Source: Chimonanthus salicifolius (Eukaryota > Streptophyta > Magnoliopsida > Laurales > Calycanthaceae). From it: a stretch of 64,000 nt of DNA. Shown here piece after piece: positions 33,940-47,293 of this stretch (position 1 is its first letter; every line of letters starts with the position of its first letter). The position numbers and the translations under genes are program-made. The notes below the pieces were generated by a model. It ran no database searches. It saw only the letters and a list, made by a program, of their open reading frames with translations, and was not told the DNA's origin. The stretch is taken from the NCBI GenBank assembly GCA_013350335.1, contig CM023535.1, forward strand, positions 33,078,991 through 33,142,990. Reading direction: 5' to 3'.

Positions 33940-36900
33940 TGTAACGCCCGCCCCTTTTCACCGTAAAATCAGAGTACATTTTTTTTTTTTTTAAATAAAA
34001 GTGACAAAGGGCGGACGTCACGACGCGAGTTAAGTTCCGAGCTTCTAAAGCCCGGCCCTTAACTGGCCAACCCTACGCGTGCGTGGAACATAAGTCCACG
34101 AGTACGGTTCACGCGTAGCAAGTAAGCTCACGGAACATAAAAATAAATGCGGATGATCATAGAACTATCCTACCAGTTCTTCAGATAGCAGGGAAGAAAT
34201 ACCCAATTAATTACGAAAATGCCATTATACTGTATTATCCAAAATAATACCTAAACATAGCAAACTACCTAAATTATTACATTTCCGACAAGCTAACTAT
34301 ACAAATACATCTTTTCCAAAATAAAGTACAACAAAATAATTAATCCGCCTCCCCAAGCTCCTAAGCTTGGCTTCCGTCTCGCCCTTCCGGTCCGCCATCT
34401 CCTGCATTGTCAGCTAGGGTAGAAGTAGGGCGTTAGAACAACACGCCCAGTAGGATTCCGAGTAGGGCTAGCACATGGGTTAGTAATAACCATATACAGA
34501 TAATAACACAATGAAAACTATAAACCACCATATACTAAAATATAAGTAAATGATATGCCATGGGTGTCAATGTTATGAATCCCACCCATCATTCCTGCCA
34601 TATACTGTCATATCCCTCTTGACGGAAAAACCTCGTCAAGATCTGTCCAATCGTAAAATATCCCCCTTGACGGCAAAGCCTCGTCAAGGTGTCCCCATGC
34701 CTGTTCTCGGTCGCCCCGACGGAGCATGGACTCCGGTTTGTTTATTTTTTTCTGCCCATGCCATGCATGAGATGTAATGCATTATGCTATGTAATATGTA
34801 TATTCCATAGTCATAATATAGCCTTCATAACTTAGCATATAACTCATAATCTTGCATTATGCCATATAAGATACATAAACCATGATTTAAAACTCATCAT
34901 AAAATAAACCATAAAATTCCCAAAATAAATCAATGAAACCATTACACAATCCATGGCTTACAAAAAGGTAGGAATCCTACCGAATACCGACTCGCGTCCT
35001 TTTTCGTTTTCGTCTTATAATTCCGGTCGCCAATCGCGCACCGTTTGCGATGTCCCGATACCTTATTATACAGTACCAAATCAGTCCATATTTTATCCAC
35101 GATTAAGTCCCTAACTTATCACAAACTTAGATCCATTTATGTACCATTAACCATGTCATATGATCATTAACTAAGTTATAAGATTATCAAGAATTAGCCC
35201 TCAACTTAGCCTCATTAATGCATGGACATAGATCCTAAACTTAGCCCATAGCATGACCTACAAATGGGTCATTAATTACGGTTTTGCCACTACCTCTCCT
35301 ATGTTTAATCATTCATTTAATCCATGTATAATTAAGTCCATACTTGATCTATAACCTACATCCATTAGTGACCCATCAACCATATCATAGAATTATTAAA
35401 ATCAGCCACTTAATTGACTTCATCCCCATTCATTTAATCATTTACATAAACCCTAATCTTGGACCATAAAATGGTTCTCATATGAATCATGGGTTCGGCC
35501 ATACACCATGGTCGAACCATGATGTCTTTTCCTTATCTTTCATTGGACCTATTTACATTACTTAGGCCCAAAATGAATCCTCCCATGAGGGATTTTACAT
35601 CATGCTTTTAAAACTATCATTCTTCACCATAATTGAGTCCATTAACTTAGCCCTTATTCCATTCATTCTTCATGGTTCCAAAATACTTGATTCATCATTC
35701 ATAGGTGATATTCAAGACGTAAAAACATTCACCTTCATCCACCACTTTTGAGGCCATTAAAATATTTACATTCATCCATGGATTCCATCATAAAACTTTT
35801 TTCAAAAATTAGCTACATTTAATCATTTTAAAACCCTAAAATCATTAACATTCTCCATGCTTCCATTTTTACATAATTAAATTACACAATGTCCTCCATA
35901 CCTTAAAACCCTAAGAAAATCACACATTACCTTCCAATTCCACATAATTCCATGCTTAATAATTTAATTACACAATGCACACAATATATTTTTCCAATTT
36001 CTTACCCTAACCCTAATTCACCCATTTAGGGTTTTCTCCATCTTCCACCCTTCCATTTAATGTATCTAAATTCCATAGTATAAAATCACCTATCCACCAT
36101 TAATTTCACAAAAATAAATTCCATTTCTTAAACCCTAAAATCCAAAATTCTTTTAGTTAAGAAATACTCACTATCCGACGTCTCCTCCGATTTCCGCCGC
36201 TCCCGTCGGTCTCCGTAGCCTCCTCTCTCTTTCTTCTTGATCTTTTATAGGTCAAGATCTTTGATCAAGGGTGGCAACTCCCAACCTTAAAATCAGCCAT
36301 GTTAGGTTTGAATTGAGAGAGGGAAGAGGATGGAGATGGAAAAATGTCTCAAGATCTTTACCTTGAGATGGTGGTCCAACCTTTTCTTCCTCTCCTTGAG
36401 CTCTTCTCTTTTCTTCCTTAATTTTCTTCTCCTCTTTTCCTTGCTAATGTGGGACGGCAATGGAGAAATGGGAGAGATGGAGAGAGTGAGTTGAGGGTAA
36501 AATGAAAAGGATAAGGTGTAAAATCCATCTTTATCTCTTTGGTTATTTACTTTCACTTTACATTAACTCTCTCCACCCACCCACAAGATATTTATCTTGC
36601 TTTATGGCTTATGACTCCACCCCCATAAGTCCCAACGTGTTTTATTTTTTTGAGCTTGGGATGAGGTGAGTTTTCACCTCATGGGCCCCCTTTGACCACT
36701 CTTAACTACCATGTTAAATAATTTAATTATTTAATTACTTAGTTACTTTAATTCCCATTTACGTATTTAGATCACCTTAGGTTAATTCATTATACTTAAC
36801 CTAATTCCATTATTCCACCCATGGTTGACCAAATCAACCATGGTGGTCGGCCCCACCAAACCTTGGGTCCACACTTGGCCACATCACCATTGTTTAATTC

Positions 36901-37226
36901 CAAATAACTTAGGTGATTTAAAATCATTGAATTCACTCTAAGTGGATTACCATTGGGCCTATGGCCCAATTACATTTCCATCTAGCCCATTTACCTTGGA
37001 GCATACCCATCTTGACCCATTGGGTCCCAAATGGGTATTTGACCCAATTTGACCATTCTTGACCCATTTAAATAAATTTAAATCCAAACATAGTCTATTG
37101 GGCCACACTTGGGCCTTTATCCAATTTTTGGCCCATTTACCATTTACTCCACCAATTTTCTAATTTCCATCATTAAAATAAATAATATTCACATTTATAT
37201 TAATTCCAAAATTCCGAGACCTTACA
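33940..37226 (-). repeat. 3' LTR of element L
   Basis: 3287 bp, TGTAACGCCCGCC to CCGAGACCTTACA. Compared with the 5' LTR it lacks about 16 bases of the T-rich tract near 33979 and has GGGCGG where the 5' LTR has GGGCGCGG. It carries one GGTTCGGCC hairpin (about 35487-35512, with a GGTCGAACC right arm), paired CTTGACG hairpins (34617-34641, about 34665-34690) and a CCATGGTTGA hairpin (36819-36843). Confidence 0.95.
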
Positions 37227-37243
37227 ATACAATCCTCTTTTAA
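37227..37243 (-). other. Polypurine tract of element L
   Basis: The minus strand reads AAAAGAGGATTGTAT directly before the 3' LTR, the same sequence as at 59631-59645 in element J. It is the expected plus-strand priming site. Confidence 0.8.
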
Positions 37244-37288
37244 AATTTTCGTCCCGAAAATTCGAGCGAAGTAGAGGTTCAAAACATC

Positions 37289-40200
37289 TTACACAAAGAG
37301 TTCCGGATGAGAGGCTCTCATCTCCGACTCAAGTTCCCAGGTGGTTTCTTCATTACCATGTCGTTCCCATACCACCTTAACGAACTGAATGGCCCGGTTC
37401 CGCAACACCCTTTGCTCGGTCCAGACTATTCTGACCGGCTTTTCCACATATGTCACATCGCTTTGCACATCGATGTCTTGAATATTCAATACATGTGAAG
37501 GATCAGGGTTGTACTTCCTCAACATAGACACATGGAATACATCATGTAATGATGATAACTGCGGAGGGAGCGCCAACTGATAAGCTACCCCCCCCACCCT
37601 CTTCAAGATTGGAAACGGTCTCACAAATCTAGGTGACAGTTTCCCCTTCTTTCCAAATCTCATGTGTCCCTTCCGTGGTGAGACTTTCAAAAACACCAAG
37701 TCCCCCACCTCAAATTCGAGGAACCTTCTCCTTTTGTCGGCGTAACTCTTCTGTCGGCTTTGTGCAGTGAGTAGATGTTGCCGTATCAATTTAATCTGCG
37801 CTGTAGTTTCTGCAACCAACTCCGGTCCAATCAGCGCAGGCTCACCGGCTTCTGTCCAACACACTGGTGATCTACATGGTCTACCATATAAGGCCTCAAA
37901 CGGAGCCATCTGTAGGCTTGACTGATAGCTGTTATTGTAGGAAAACTCCACCAGTGGTAAATGATCCTCCCATCCACCCTTAAAGTCTAGCATGCATGCT
38001 CTCAGCATATCCTCCAATGTTTGTATTGTCCTCTCCGACTGTCCATCAGTCTGTGGATGAAATGCTGTGCTAGTTAATACGTCGGTCCCCATAGCCGACT
38101 GCAAGCCCTGCCATACTCTGCCGGTGAATCGGCCATCCCTGTCGGACACAATAGACCGGGGAATGCCATGTAACCTGATGATCTCCCGGATGTACCGTCG
38201 ACCCAAAGTGTCTGATGAATCCGTCATCTTGATGGGAAGGAAATGTGCAGACTTGGTCAACCGGTCCACTATGACCCATATTGCATCATTGCCCTTGGAT
38301 GACCTTGGCAACCCTGTTACAAAGTCCATGGATATATGTTCCCATTTCCATTCTGGCACCGGTAAGGGTGCGAGTAAGCCCGGTGGCTTCCGATGTTCTG
38401 CCTTAACCTGCTGACAGGTTAAGCAACAAGCAACAAACTCTGCCACGTCTTTCTTAAGTCCATGCCACCAATAGTGCCTCTTAAGATCATGGTACATCTT
38501 GGTGCTGCCCGGGTGAATAGAGAGTTTTGTTTGGTGTGCTTCAATCAGCAACTCTCTTCTGCAATTCTTAGGCACATATGTCCTACCTCGGAACATAAGA
38601 CCCTGTCCCGGTCGTAATTCCCATTCCGGTACAACTTTACCGGTAGACATCTTAGCCCATATCTCTTCCACCTCTGGATCTGTTCGTTGTTCCCGTTCAA
38701 TCTCGGAGACCATGTGGGATCGTATGATCAGATTATATATGGTTCCATGATTATCCAGATAGAGTTTAAACTCTCTGATGGTATTCAATACCTCCCATTC
38801 TGTTCTGATCATACTGGCTACTGTTGCAGGTGATATGCGGCTGAGAGCATCCGCCACTTTGTTCGCCTTGCCAGGATGATACCGGAGTGCGAACTCATAA
38901 TCTGCCAAGTATTCCATCCATCTACGTTGTCTCATGTTGAGTTCCTTCTGATCAAATAGGTACTTTAGGCTCTTATGGTCTGAGAATACCTCAAACTTCT
39001 CACCATAAAGGTAGTGTCTCCAGCTTTTAAGAGCGAAGACCACTGCTGCCAGTTCCAGATCATGTGTGGGATAATTGCGCTCATGAATTTTCAACTGTCT
39101 TGACCCGTACGCCACCGCCCTATTACCTTGACTGAGCGTACACCCCAGTCCCTCTCCTGAGGCATCACAGTACACCTCATAGTTTCTGCCTCTTTCCGGC
39201 AATATCAAAATAGGAGCGGTTGTAAGCTTCTCCTTTAGCTCCTCAAATCTCCGGTTGCACAGATCTGACCATTCAAATTTGACTCCTTTCTGAGTGAGTC
39301 GGGTAAGTGGGGCTGCAATCTTGGAGAAATCCATAATAAATTTCCTGTAGTAACCGGCCAATCCCAGAAAACTGCGGATCTCGGTCACATTCGTCGGTGC
39401 TTTCCACTCCCTCACTGCCGCTACCTTAGTCGGGTCTACAGCTATGCCTTCCTCCGATATAACGTGCCCCAAGAAATTGACCTTTGATAGCCAAAATTCA
39501 CACTTGCTGGCTTTGGCATACAATTGGTTCCTCTTTAGGGTGTTCAGAACTATCCGCAGGTGTTCAGCATGTTCCTCCTGACTCTTGGAATAGATCAGGA
39601 TGTCATCAATAAATACAATTACAAACTGATCCAAGTAAGGACGGAATATCCTATTCATCAGGTCCATGAACACCGCCGGTGCATTAGTAAGTCCAAACGG
39701 CATGACTACATACTCATATAATCCATATCGTGTCCTGAAGGCTGTCTTCTCAATGTCTTCCTCTCTAACCCGGATTTGATGGTATCCGGACATCAGATCA
39801 ATCTTGGAAAAGTGAGAGGAACCCCTAAGCTGATCAAACAGATCATCAATCCTGGGTAGGGGATATTTATTCCTGATAGTCAACTGGTTCAATTTTCTAT
39901 AATCCACACACATTCGAAGGGTACCGTCCTTCTTCTTAACAAACAATACCGGGGCTCCCCATGCGGATGTGCTGTTCCGAATAAAGCCCAGCCTGAGCAG
40001 TTCATCAATCTGCTTTTTCAACTCAGTCATCTCAGCCGGTGCCATCCTGTAATGAGGTAACGATACTGGAGCTGCGCCGGGGTATAATTTAATCTCAAAG
40101 TCTATCTCCCTCTTAGGTGGCAGACCAGGGAGTTCTGTTGGAAATACCTCGGCATAATCTACTACCACTGCCGGAAGTTCAGCTATTGGTGCCTTATCTA

Positions 40201-41782
40201 ATCTGAGGGTGTTCAAGGCAAGATGATTCAATTCTTCCTGCAGCCTTCTAGGAATGCCCTGTCGGTCAGCGGGCACTATATACCGCCTTCCTTCGGGTGA
40301 CCAAAATATCACTCTACGAAGATGGCAATCAATATGGGCCTGATACGTAGCCAACCAGTCCATGCCAAATATAACATCGTACTCAGCCATATCGATTACT
40401 AAATAATTGAACTCGAATCTGAATCCAGCGAGTTCAGTGTTCAGTGCCGTGCATATGAGCCCCAAAGATGTGTCTCCGACAGGGGATACAATAGTAAGTG
40501 AGGTGGACAGATTCTGTACTAATGTGCCCGTAGCAGATATGAATGCAGCAGATATAAATGAATGGGAAGCTCCAGAATCAAATAATGTAATTGCATAAGA
40601 ACTACCAACTACGGCCATACCTTGAATCACCGAGCGGTCCACTGCTACTGGAGAAGGTATAGCAAAAAGTCGTCCTGATCCCGTAGGGTTTGGCGCCCGT
40701 CCTGCCTGATTGTATGTTCTGCCCCCTCGCGGCGGAGCTGATCTAATTGGAGGGCGGGAGGAACCCTTGAAGTTAGAGGGTCTGCTGAGCTGCGGACACT
40801 CCCTCTTGAAGTGACCCTGTTGGCCACACTGATAGCAAGTGTTCCCACTTCTAGGAACCTGGGTAACTGATGCTGACTGGGAGGGCTGATTGGGGCGAAA
40901 GCCCCCTGTAGATCCAGTAGCGGATGAGGGTCTGCCGAAACTCGGGCGGGACCTTTTATTGGGTTGAAATGCACCCCGCCCACTCTGCCATCGGCGGTTG
41001 TCACGCCGCGCTTCCTCATTCAATTCCCGCTCCACTATAGTGGCCCTGCCAACCACTCCTGCCAATGTAGGTTCCTTGAATACTGTCACCCTAGTTTTGA
41101 TGCTCGGCCGAAGGCCCCGTTCAAACTTACGGGCCCTCCGGTGCTCAGTGTCCACCATGTAGAACGCATAGACAGATAATCGAAGGAACTCCCGGTGGTA
41201 CTCTGCCACTGTCATATTGCCTTGTACTAATGATATAAAAGCTTCAGTCTGACTCTCCCTTTCTTCCTCCGGGAAAAACTGCTCTAGAAAAGTGGCTGAG
41301 AACCATTCCCAAGTCATGGCAATTCTTTCCCTTTCCGGCACCAGTGATTGTTGTTTTTCTACCACTTCCCACCAATTACCGGCATCCTCAATCAGTTGAG
41401 ATGTTGCCAGTAAGATTCTGTCAGCCGGACTGGAAACCTGAAGCAGATTTAAGATCTGAGTGATCTTCTTTAACCAGTAATCTGCTCCTACAGCCCCTTC
41501 TTTTCCTCTAAAGTAGGGAGGACGCTGTTGCTGGAAGTCTTTAACCATCTTCCGCTTACTAGTGTCACTAGTAGTAGCATTTCCGTCGCTAGTAGTCGCA
41601 TTTCCACTCAAATGTTGCTGAAGAGCAGCAGTGACTGCCGCTTGAACTACATCTTTTAGCTCGGGAGGTACACCTTGTATGTTTATATTATTCTGTTCCT
41701 CTTCCCGATGGGGTATCTCCTCTTCCTGGCGAGGTGGTGATACCTCTTTCTGGTTGCGACGAGTCCTTCTCTTCGGAGCCAT
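37289..41782 (-). CDS. gag-pol: Gag-Pol polyprotein of element L (1497 aa, intact)
   Basis: One uninterrupted frame encodes the whole retrotransposon polyprotein, so Gag and Pol are in the same frame. Residues 1-60 are basic then acidic; about 80-260 is the gag core ([26 protein letters not shown]). The CCHC knuckle is C316, C319, H324, C329. The aspartic protease has D402-S-G-A. Reverse transcriptase spans about 575-750, with YRMAP at 578 and the catalytic FIDD (D726, D727). RNase H acidic residues are D873, E910, D935 and D978. Integrase has an HHCC finger (H1083, H1090, C1120, C1123) and a DDE triad D1153, D1214, E1250 with the expected 35-residue spacing. A chromodomain-like tail (about 1445-1496) ends the protein; in known chromoviruses this binds methylated histone H3 and guides insertion. 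The start ATG is in the same context as in elements C and J. The product would act in cytoplasmic particles and then the nucleus. All catalytic residues I can check are present. Confidence 0.96.
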   Translation of the reverse strand: MAPKRRTRRNQKEVSPPRQEEEIPHREEEQNNINIQGVPPELKDVVQAAVTAALQQHLSGNATTSDGNATTSDTSKRKMVKDFQQQRPPYFRGKEGAVGADYWLKKITQILNLLQVSSPADRILLATSQLIEDAGNWWEVVEKQQSLVPERERIAMTWEWFSATFLEQFFPEEERESQTEAFISLVQGNMTVAEYHREFLRLSVYAFYMVDTEHRRARKFERGLRPSIKTRVTVFKEPTLAGVVGRATIVERELNEEARRDNRRWQSGRGAFQPNKRSRPSFGRPSSATGSTGGFRPNQPSQSASVTQVPRSGNTCYQCGQQGHFKRECPQLSRPSNFKGSSRPPIRSAPPRGGRTYNQAGRAPNPTGSGRLFAIPSPVAVDRSVIQGMAVVGSSYAITLFDSGASHSFISAAFISATGTLVQNLSTSLTIVSPVGDTSLGLICTALNTELAGFRFEFNYLVIDMAEYDVIFGMDWLATYQAHIDCHLRRVIFWSPEGRRYIVPADRQGIPRRLQEELNHLALNTLRLDKAPIAELPAVVVDYAEVFPTELPGLPPKREIDFEIKLYPGAAPVSLPHYRMAPAEMTELKKQIDELLRLGFIRNSTSAWGAPVLFVKKKDGTLRMCVDYRKLNQLTIRNKYPLPRIDDLFDQLRGSSHFSKIDLMSGYHQIRVREEDIEKTAFRTRYGLYEYVVMPFGLTNAPAVFMDLMNRIFRPYLDQFVIVFIDDILIYSKSQEEHAEHLRIVLNTLKRNQLYAKASKCEFWLSKVNFLGHVISEEGIAVDPTKVAAVREWKAPTNVTEIRSFLGLAGYYRKFIMDFSKIAAPLTRLTQKGVKFEWSDLCNRRFEELKEKLTTAPILILPERGRNYEVYCDASGEGLGCTLSQGNRAVAYGSRQLKIHERNYPTHDLELAAVVFALKSWRHYLYGEKFEVFSDHKSLKYLFDQKELNMRQRRWMEYLADYEFALRYHPGKANKVADALSRISPATVASMIRTEWEVLNTIREFKLYLDNHGTIYNLIIRSHMVSEIEREQRTDPEVEEIWAKMSTGKVVPEWELRPGQGLMFRGRTYVPKNCRRELLIEAHQTKLSIHPGSTKMYHDLKRHYWWHGLKKDVAEFVACCLTCQQVKAEHRKPPGLLAPLPVPEWKWEHISMDFVTGLPRSSKGNDAIWVIVDRLTKSAHFLPIKMTDSSDTLGRRYIREIIRLHGIPRSIVSDRDGRFTGRVWQGLQSAMGTDVLTSTAFHPQTDGQSERTIQTLEDMLRACMLDFKGGWEDHLPLVEFSYNNSYQSSLQMAPFEALYGRPCRSPVCWTEAGEPALIGPELVAETTAQIKLIRQHLLTAQSRQKSYADKRRRFLEFEVGDLVFLKVSPRKGHMRFGKKGKLSPRFVRPFPILKRVGGVAYQLALPPQLSSLHDVFHVSMLRKYNPDPSHVLNIQDIDVQSDVTYVEKPVRIVWTEQRVLRNRAIQFVKVVWERHGNEETTWELESEMRASHPELFV

Positions 41783-42294
41783 TTCCTAGTCATCGAAAAC
41801 ACTGACTTAGTTCCTTTTCAAATGGAGGAAAAAGAAAAGAAAAAAAATACTAAACAATATACTTTGTTTCTCATTTTTGGGGAAGATTGCCAAATAAGCA
41901 CACTTGGTTTGGGGAAAACTTCCCAAGTATCTATGTTTCGTTCCATTTGTGAAATCGGGGAGATTTCTCCTATGTTCAATAAGCCTACCATCATTCCGTC
42001 AAATTTGGGGAAGACCTAGATTTGTTTTCTCATGTCGGGAAAATGTAACCCTACTTGCTATGTTTGATAATACCGACTTACATTGATTGATTTTTTTTTT
42101 TTTTTTCCCTTGCTATCATCCCTCTCCGTCAAATGTTGTTCTCAGATTAAACCCTTCAGTTTGAGTCAATCGAAGTAATTTAACCCGGCCCCCGTGCAGC
42201 GGTCTCCGAAGAGTCGGTCGGTTGGGATTCTTAGCCGTCAGTGAGACGTGCAACCGTCTTAATCTTACTTCGAGAGATTCATTCTTCCGAATTC
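41783..42294 (-). other. Leader between PBS and gag of element L
   Basis: No gene. On the minus strand it contains the same order as the leaders of C and J: an arginine-rich-looking block just after the primer-binding site (AATCTCTCGAAGTAAGATTA, and so on), then several short TTTCCCC(A)A blocks about 40-60 bp apart (41875-42040). This may be a packaging or translation region; the role is not shown by sequence. Confidence 0.6.
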
Positions 42295-42306
42295 GCTCTG
42301 ATACCA
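42295..42306 (-). other. Primer-binding site of element L (initiator tRNA-Met)
   Basis: On the minus strand TGGTATCAGAGC, twelve bases complementary to the 3' end of plant initiator tRNA-Met, two bases inside the 5' LTR. Confidence 0.93.
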
Positions 42307-42788
42307 ACTGTAACGCCCGCCCCTTTTTACCGTAAGATCAGAGTACTTTTTATTTTTTTTTATTTTTTATTTTTTTTAAATAAAAGTGACAAAGGGCGCG
42401 GACGTCACGACGCGAGTTAAGTTCCGAGCTTCTAAAGCCCGGCCCTTAACTGGCCAACCCTACGCGTGCGTGGAACATAAGTCCACGAGTACGGTTCACG
42501 CGTAGCAAGTAAGCTCACGGAACATAAAAATAAATGCGGATGATCATAGAACTATCCTACCAGTTCTTCAGATAGCAGGGAAGAAATACCCAATTAATTA
42601 CGAAAATGCCATTATACTGTATTATCCAAAATAATACCTAAACATAGCAAACTACCTAAATTATTACATTTCCGACAAGCTAACTATACAAATACATCTT
42701 TTCCAAAATAAAGTACAACAAAATAATTAATCCGCCTCCCCAAGCTCCTAAGCTTGGCTTCCGTCTCGCCCTTCCGGTCCGCCATCTC

Positions 42789-44558
42789 CTGCATTGTCAG
42801 CTAGGGTAGAAGTAGGGCGTTAGAACAACGCGCCCAGTAGGATTCCGAGTAGGGCTAGCACATGGGTTAGTAATAACCATATACAGATAATAACACAATG
42901 AAAACTATAAACCACCATATACTAAAATATAAGTAAATGATATGCCATGGGTGTCAATGTTATGAATCCCACCCATCATTCCTGCCATATACTGTCATAT
43001 CCCTCTTGACGGAAAAACCTCGTCAAGATCTGTCCAATCGTAAAATATCCCCCTTGACGGCAAAGCCTCGTCAAGGTGTCCCCATGCCTGTTCTCGGTCG
43101 CCCCGACGGAGCATGGACTCCGGTTTGTTTATTTTTTTCTGCCCATGCCATGCATGAGATGTAATGCATTATGCTATGTAATATGTATATTCCATAGTCA
43201 TAATATAGCCTTCATAACTTAGCATATAACTCATAATCTTGCATTATGCCATATAAGATACATAAACCATGATTTAAAACTCATCATAAAATAAACCATA
43301 AAATTCCCAAAATAAATCAATGAAACCATTACACAATCCATGGCTTACAAAAAGGTAGGAATCCTACCGAATACCGACTCGCGTCCTTTTTCGTTTTCGT
43401 CTTATAATTCCGGTCGCCAATCGCGCACCGTTTGCGATGTCCCGATACCTTATTATACAGTACCAAATCAGTCCATATTTTATCCACGATTAAGTCCCTA
43501 ACTTATCACAAACTTAGATCCATTTATGTACCATTAACCATGTCATATGATCATTAACTAAGTTATAAGATTATCAAGAATTAGCCCTCAACTTAGCCTC
43601 ATTAATGCATGGACATAGATCCTAAACTTAGCCCATAGCATGACCTACAAATGGGTCATTAATTACGGTTTTGCCACTACCTCTCCTATGTTTAATCATT
43701 CATTTAATCCATGTATAATTAAGTCCATACTTGATCTATAACCTACATCCATTAGTGACCCATCAACCATATCATAGAATTATTAAAATCAGCCACTTAA
43801 TTGACTTCATCCCCATTCATTTAATCATTTACATAAACCCTAATCTTGGACCATAAAATGGTTCTCATATGAATCATGGGTTCGGCCATACACCATGGTC
43901 GAACCATGATGTCTTTTCCTTATCTTTCATTGGACCTATTTACATTACTTAGGCCCAAAATGAATCCTCCCATGAGGGATTTTACATCATGCTTTTAAAA
44001 CTATCATTCTTCACCATAATTGAGTCCATTAACTTAGCCCTTATTCCATTCATTCTTCATGGTTCCAAAATACTTGATTCATCATTCATAGGTGATATTC
44101 AAGACGTAAAAACATTCACCTTCATCCACCACTTTTGAGGCCATTAAAATATTTACATTCATCCATGGATTCCATCATAAAACTTTTTTCAAAAATTAGC
44201 TACATTTAATCATTTTAAAACCCTAAAATCATTAACATTCTCCATGCTTCCATTTTTACATAATTAAATTACACAATGTCCTCCATACCTTAAAACCCTA
44301 AGAAAATCACACATTACCTTCCAATTCCACATAATTCCATGCTTAATAATTTAATTACACAATGCACACAATATATTTTTCCAATTTCTTACCCTAACCC
44401 TAATTCACCCATTTAGGGTTTTCTCCATCTTCCACCCTTCCATTTAATGTATCTAAATTCCATAGTATAAAATCACCTATCCACCATTAATTTCACAAAA
44501 ATAAATTCCATTTCTTAAACCCTAAAATCCAAAATTCTTTTAGTTAAGAAATACTCAC
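42789..44558 (-). other. Candidate LTR intron in the 5' LTR of element L
   Basis: On the minus strand GTGAGT (ACTCAC at 44553-44558 on the plus strand), CTAACGCCC, CTTCTACCCTAG, then AATGCAG|G (CTG at 42789-42791). If used, splicing would remove 1.77 kb of leader from the L transcript while keeping the primer-binding site and gag start. The copy in the 3' LTR is 34402-36171. This is the best place to test because L is young. Confidence 0.42.
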
Positions 44559-44974
44559 TATCCGACGTCTCCTCCGATTTCCGCCGCTCCCGTCGGTCTC
44601 CGTAGCCTCCTCTCTCTTTCTTCTTGATCTTTTATAGGTCAAGATCTTTGATCAAGGGTGGCAACTCCCAACCTTAAAATCAGCCATGTTAGGTTTGAAT
44701 TGAGAGAGGGAAGAGGATGGAGATGGAAAAATGTCTCAAGATCTTTACCTTGAGATGGTGGTCCAACCTTTTCTTCCTCTCCTTGAGCTCTTCTCTTTTC
44801 TTCCTTAATTTTCTTCTCCTCTTTTCCTTGCTAATGTGGGACGGCAATGGAGAAATGGGAGAGATGGAGAGAGTGAGTTGAGGGTAAAATGAAAAGGATA
44901 AGGTGTAAAATCCATCTTTATCTCTTTGGTTATTTACTTTCACTTTACATTAACTCTCTCCACCCACCCACAAG

Positions 44975-44985
44975 ATATTTATCTT
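44975..44985 (-). promoter_or_regulatory. TATA-like sequence in the 5' LTR of element L
   Basis: The minus strand reads AGATAAATATC, at the position of TATAAAATA in solo LTR D. It is a weak match and is identified only through alignment. Confidence 0.25.
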
Positions 44986-46139
44986 GCTTTATGGCTTATG
45001 ACTCCACCCCCATAAGTCCCAACGTGTTTTATTTTTTTGAGCTTGGGATGAGGTGAGTTTTCACCTCATGGGCCCCCTTTGACCACTCTTAACTACCATG
45101 TTAAATAATTTAATTATTTAATTACTTAGTTACTTTAATTCCCATTTACTTATTTAGATCACCTTAGGTTAATTCATTATACTTAACCTAATTCCATTAT
45201 TCCACCCATGGTTGACCAAATCAACCATGGTGGTCGGCCCCACCAAACCTTGGGTCCACACTTGGCCACATCACCATTGTTTAATTCCAAATAACTTAGG
45301 TGATTTAAAATCATTGAATTCACTCTAAGTGGATTACCATTGGGCCTATGGCCCAATTACATTTCCATCTAGCCCATTTACCTTGGAGCATACCCATCTT
45401 GACCCATTGGGTCCCAAATGGGTATTAGACCCAATTTGACCATTCTTGACCCATTTAAATAAATTTAAATCCAAACATAGTCTATTGGGCCACACTTGGG
45501 CCTTTATCCAATTTTTGGCCCATTTACCATTTACTCCACCAATTTTCTAATTTCCATCATTAAAATAAATAATATTCACATTTATATTAATTCCAAAATT
45601 CCGAGACCTTACAGTCATATGCAATGAATCCCACCCATCGCCCATATCACAAAACACATGGTATCCTCTTGATGGAATCTCCTCATCAAGGTATCCCCAC
45701 AATTTCCTTACGGACGCCCCGACGGAGTGTGGTCTCTGGTTACCTCTTGATGGATAATGCACATCAAGGTACCCCCACAGATGCCCCATGGACGCCCCGA
45801 CGGAGTGTGGTTTCCGGTTACATATCATCCCTCCCATGCCATGCATGAGATGCAAATGAACACATGCTATATAATATTACAATCATAGCATTAAAATCTC
45901 ATATTTGAAACATATCATTTATACAAAATAACTCATCAAAATATGAACTAAAATCATCATACATATCCCATGGTTTCAATGAGGTAGGAATCCTACCAAT
46001 GATCAACTAATATGTCCTTGCGTTTTCGTCCGGAAACCGCTCACGATCGTACACCGCTTGTGAGGTCCCGTTACCTTAGAACATATCAATAAATCAAAAC
46101 CCATGTTCCATTTGATTTCCCAATATGTCTAAGTCCAAA

Positions 46140-47293
46140 AACACACCTTAGTGGGGTTTGGCCATACAATAGGGCCGAACCTCACTCACTTGAATTTGGG
46201 TCCCTCTTTTATTTATTAACCAATCCCACATAAGTTTAGCAATTTAAGAAACCCTAAGTCCACAAAATATTCCCCATGGGGTTCGGCCATACACCATGGC
46301 CGAACCCATGGTCCATTATTTTCACCCCATTTATATCTTAGCCTCTATTTCCATCACCTCATGCTTAGGTCCAAAACATATATCCACAACTAACCATTTT
46401 CCATGGTCCAATAATACACTTAGGTCTCTTATACAGATGTAGATCCAAAATCAAAATCCATGGGGTTCGGCCATACACCATGGCCGAACCCATGGTCCTT
46501 TAATTTCACCCATTTGGCCATCATTTCCTACCTTAGGTAATCACTTTACTTACCCATACTTAAGTCCATAACATAGATCCATGACTAAGCATTTCATTCA
46601 TTTAAACATGCGTAGATTCATAAATAACCCATTAACATGATTCATGGGGTTCGGCCATACAACATGACCGAACCCATGGTGTCCCATTTCAATCCTCTTT
46701 TTAAATCATTTACTATGTTGAGACCATAAATCAAGTCCCTCCATGGGGGTTTAATCATACACTTAGGTTATCATTTTACAACATGTAAACCTTATTTAAG
46801 ATCACTAATCAATTTGCATTATTTTTATCCTCTACCACTCATTAACATTTACCAATATCCATCCATCATTCTTATCCTTAAAACCCTTTAAACATCAATA
46901 ATATACCTCCATGGGGTTTGGCCATGGTGTATGGCCGAACCCATGGTCCAAGGTTCTTCACCATTATAACATTTTAGACCATTTAAAAATCAATACCTTC
47001 CTCCTTATTTCCATGATCTAAATACATGTAAATAATTCAATATTTCTATAAGGGGTTCGGCCATACACCATGGCCGACCCATGGTCCATGGTTCTCCACC
47101 CTTTGCATCATTTAGACCCATTTACCACCATTAACATTCCTCCACTATTTTCCTCATTTAAACCCTTTAAAAATCCTTAATACTTTTCCATGGGGTTCGG
47201 CCATACACATGGCCGAATCTCATCCAACCCCTTTTTGGTCCTTGGTGGTTCTTGTACCTACAATTTAGGGTTTGGCCATGCAGTGGCCAAACC
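46140..47293 (-). repeat. GGTTCGGCC hairpin array in the H1 LTR
   Basis: Copies near 46153, 46278, 46461, 46643, 46915, 47054, 47192 and 47268. The 47268-47293 copy has GGGTTTGGCC paired with GGCCAAACC, both arms altered together. The 46643 copy has ATGACCGAACC, which keeps pairing as G-U when read in LTR sense. Confidence 0.85.

Larger units (their letters stand above)
33940..45613 (-). mobile_element. Complete Ty3/gypsy chromovirus L, 11.7 kb
   Basis: A full-length element: 3' LTR 33940-37226, polypurine tract, gag-pol frame 37289-41782, leader, primer-binding site 42295-42306, and 5' LTR 42309-45613. It is flanked by the TSD gtcat (33935-33939 and 45614-45618). The LTR pair is co-linear with a constant offset of 8387 bases after the first 80 bp. 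By eye I find about five substitutions, a 2-base indel and a T-tract length difference, roughly 0.15% substitutions, which indicates a very recent insertion. With an intact polyprotein it is the only element here that could still be autonomous. The chromodomain-like end and long LTRs suggest the Tekay/Del group. It inserted into the H1 LTR. Confidence 0.96.
42309..45613 (-). repeat. 5' LTR of element L
   Basis: 3305 bp, nearly identical to the 3' LTR. It would hold the active promoter. Apart from the T tract (42346-42379, interrupted by A), the differences I can see are single bases near the first 40 bp and at about 42829, 45157 and 45427. Confidence 0.95.

Noticed and set aside
34550..34777. 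A 75-codon frame repeated in D (13873-14100) and both LTRs of L (34550-34777, 42937-43164)
   Set aside because: The copies are conserved because the LTRs are near-identical. In D and L the frame runs opposite to LTR transcription and crosses the CTTGACG hairpins; there is no protein-level evidence.
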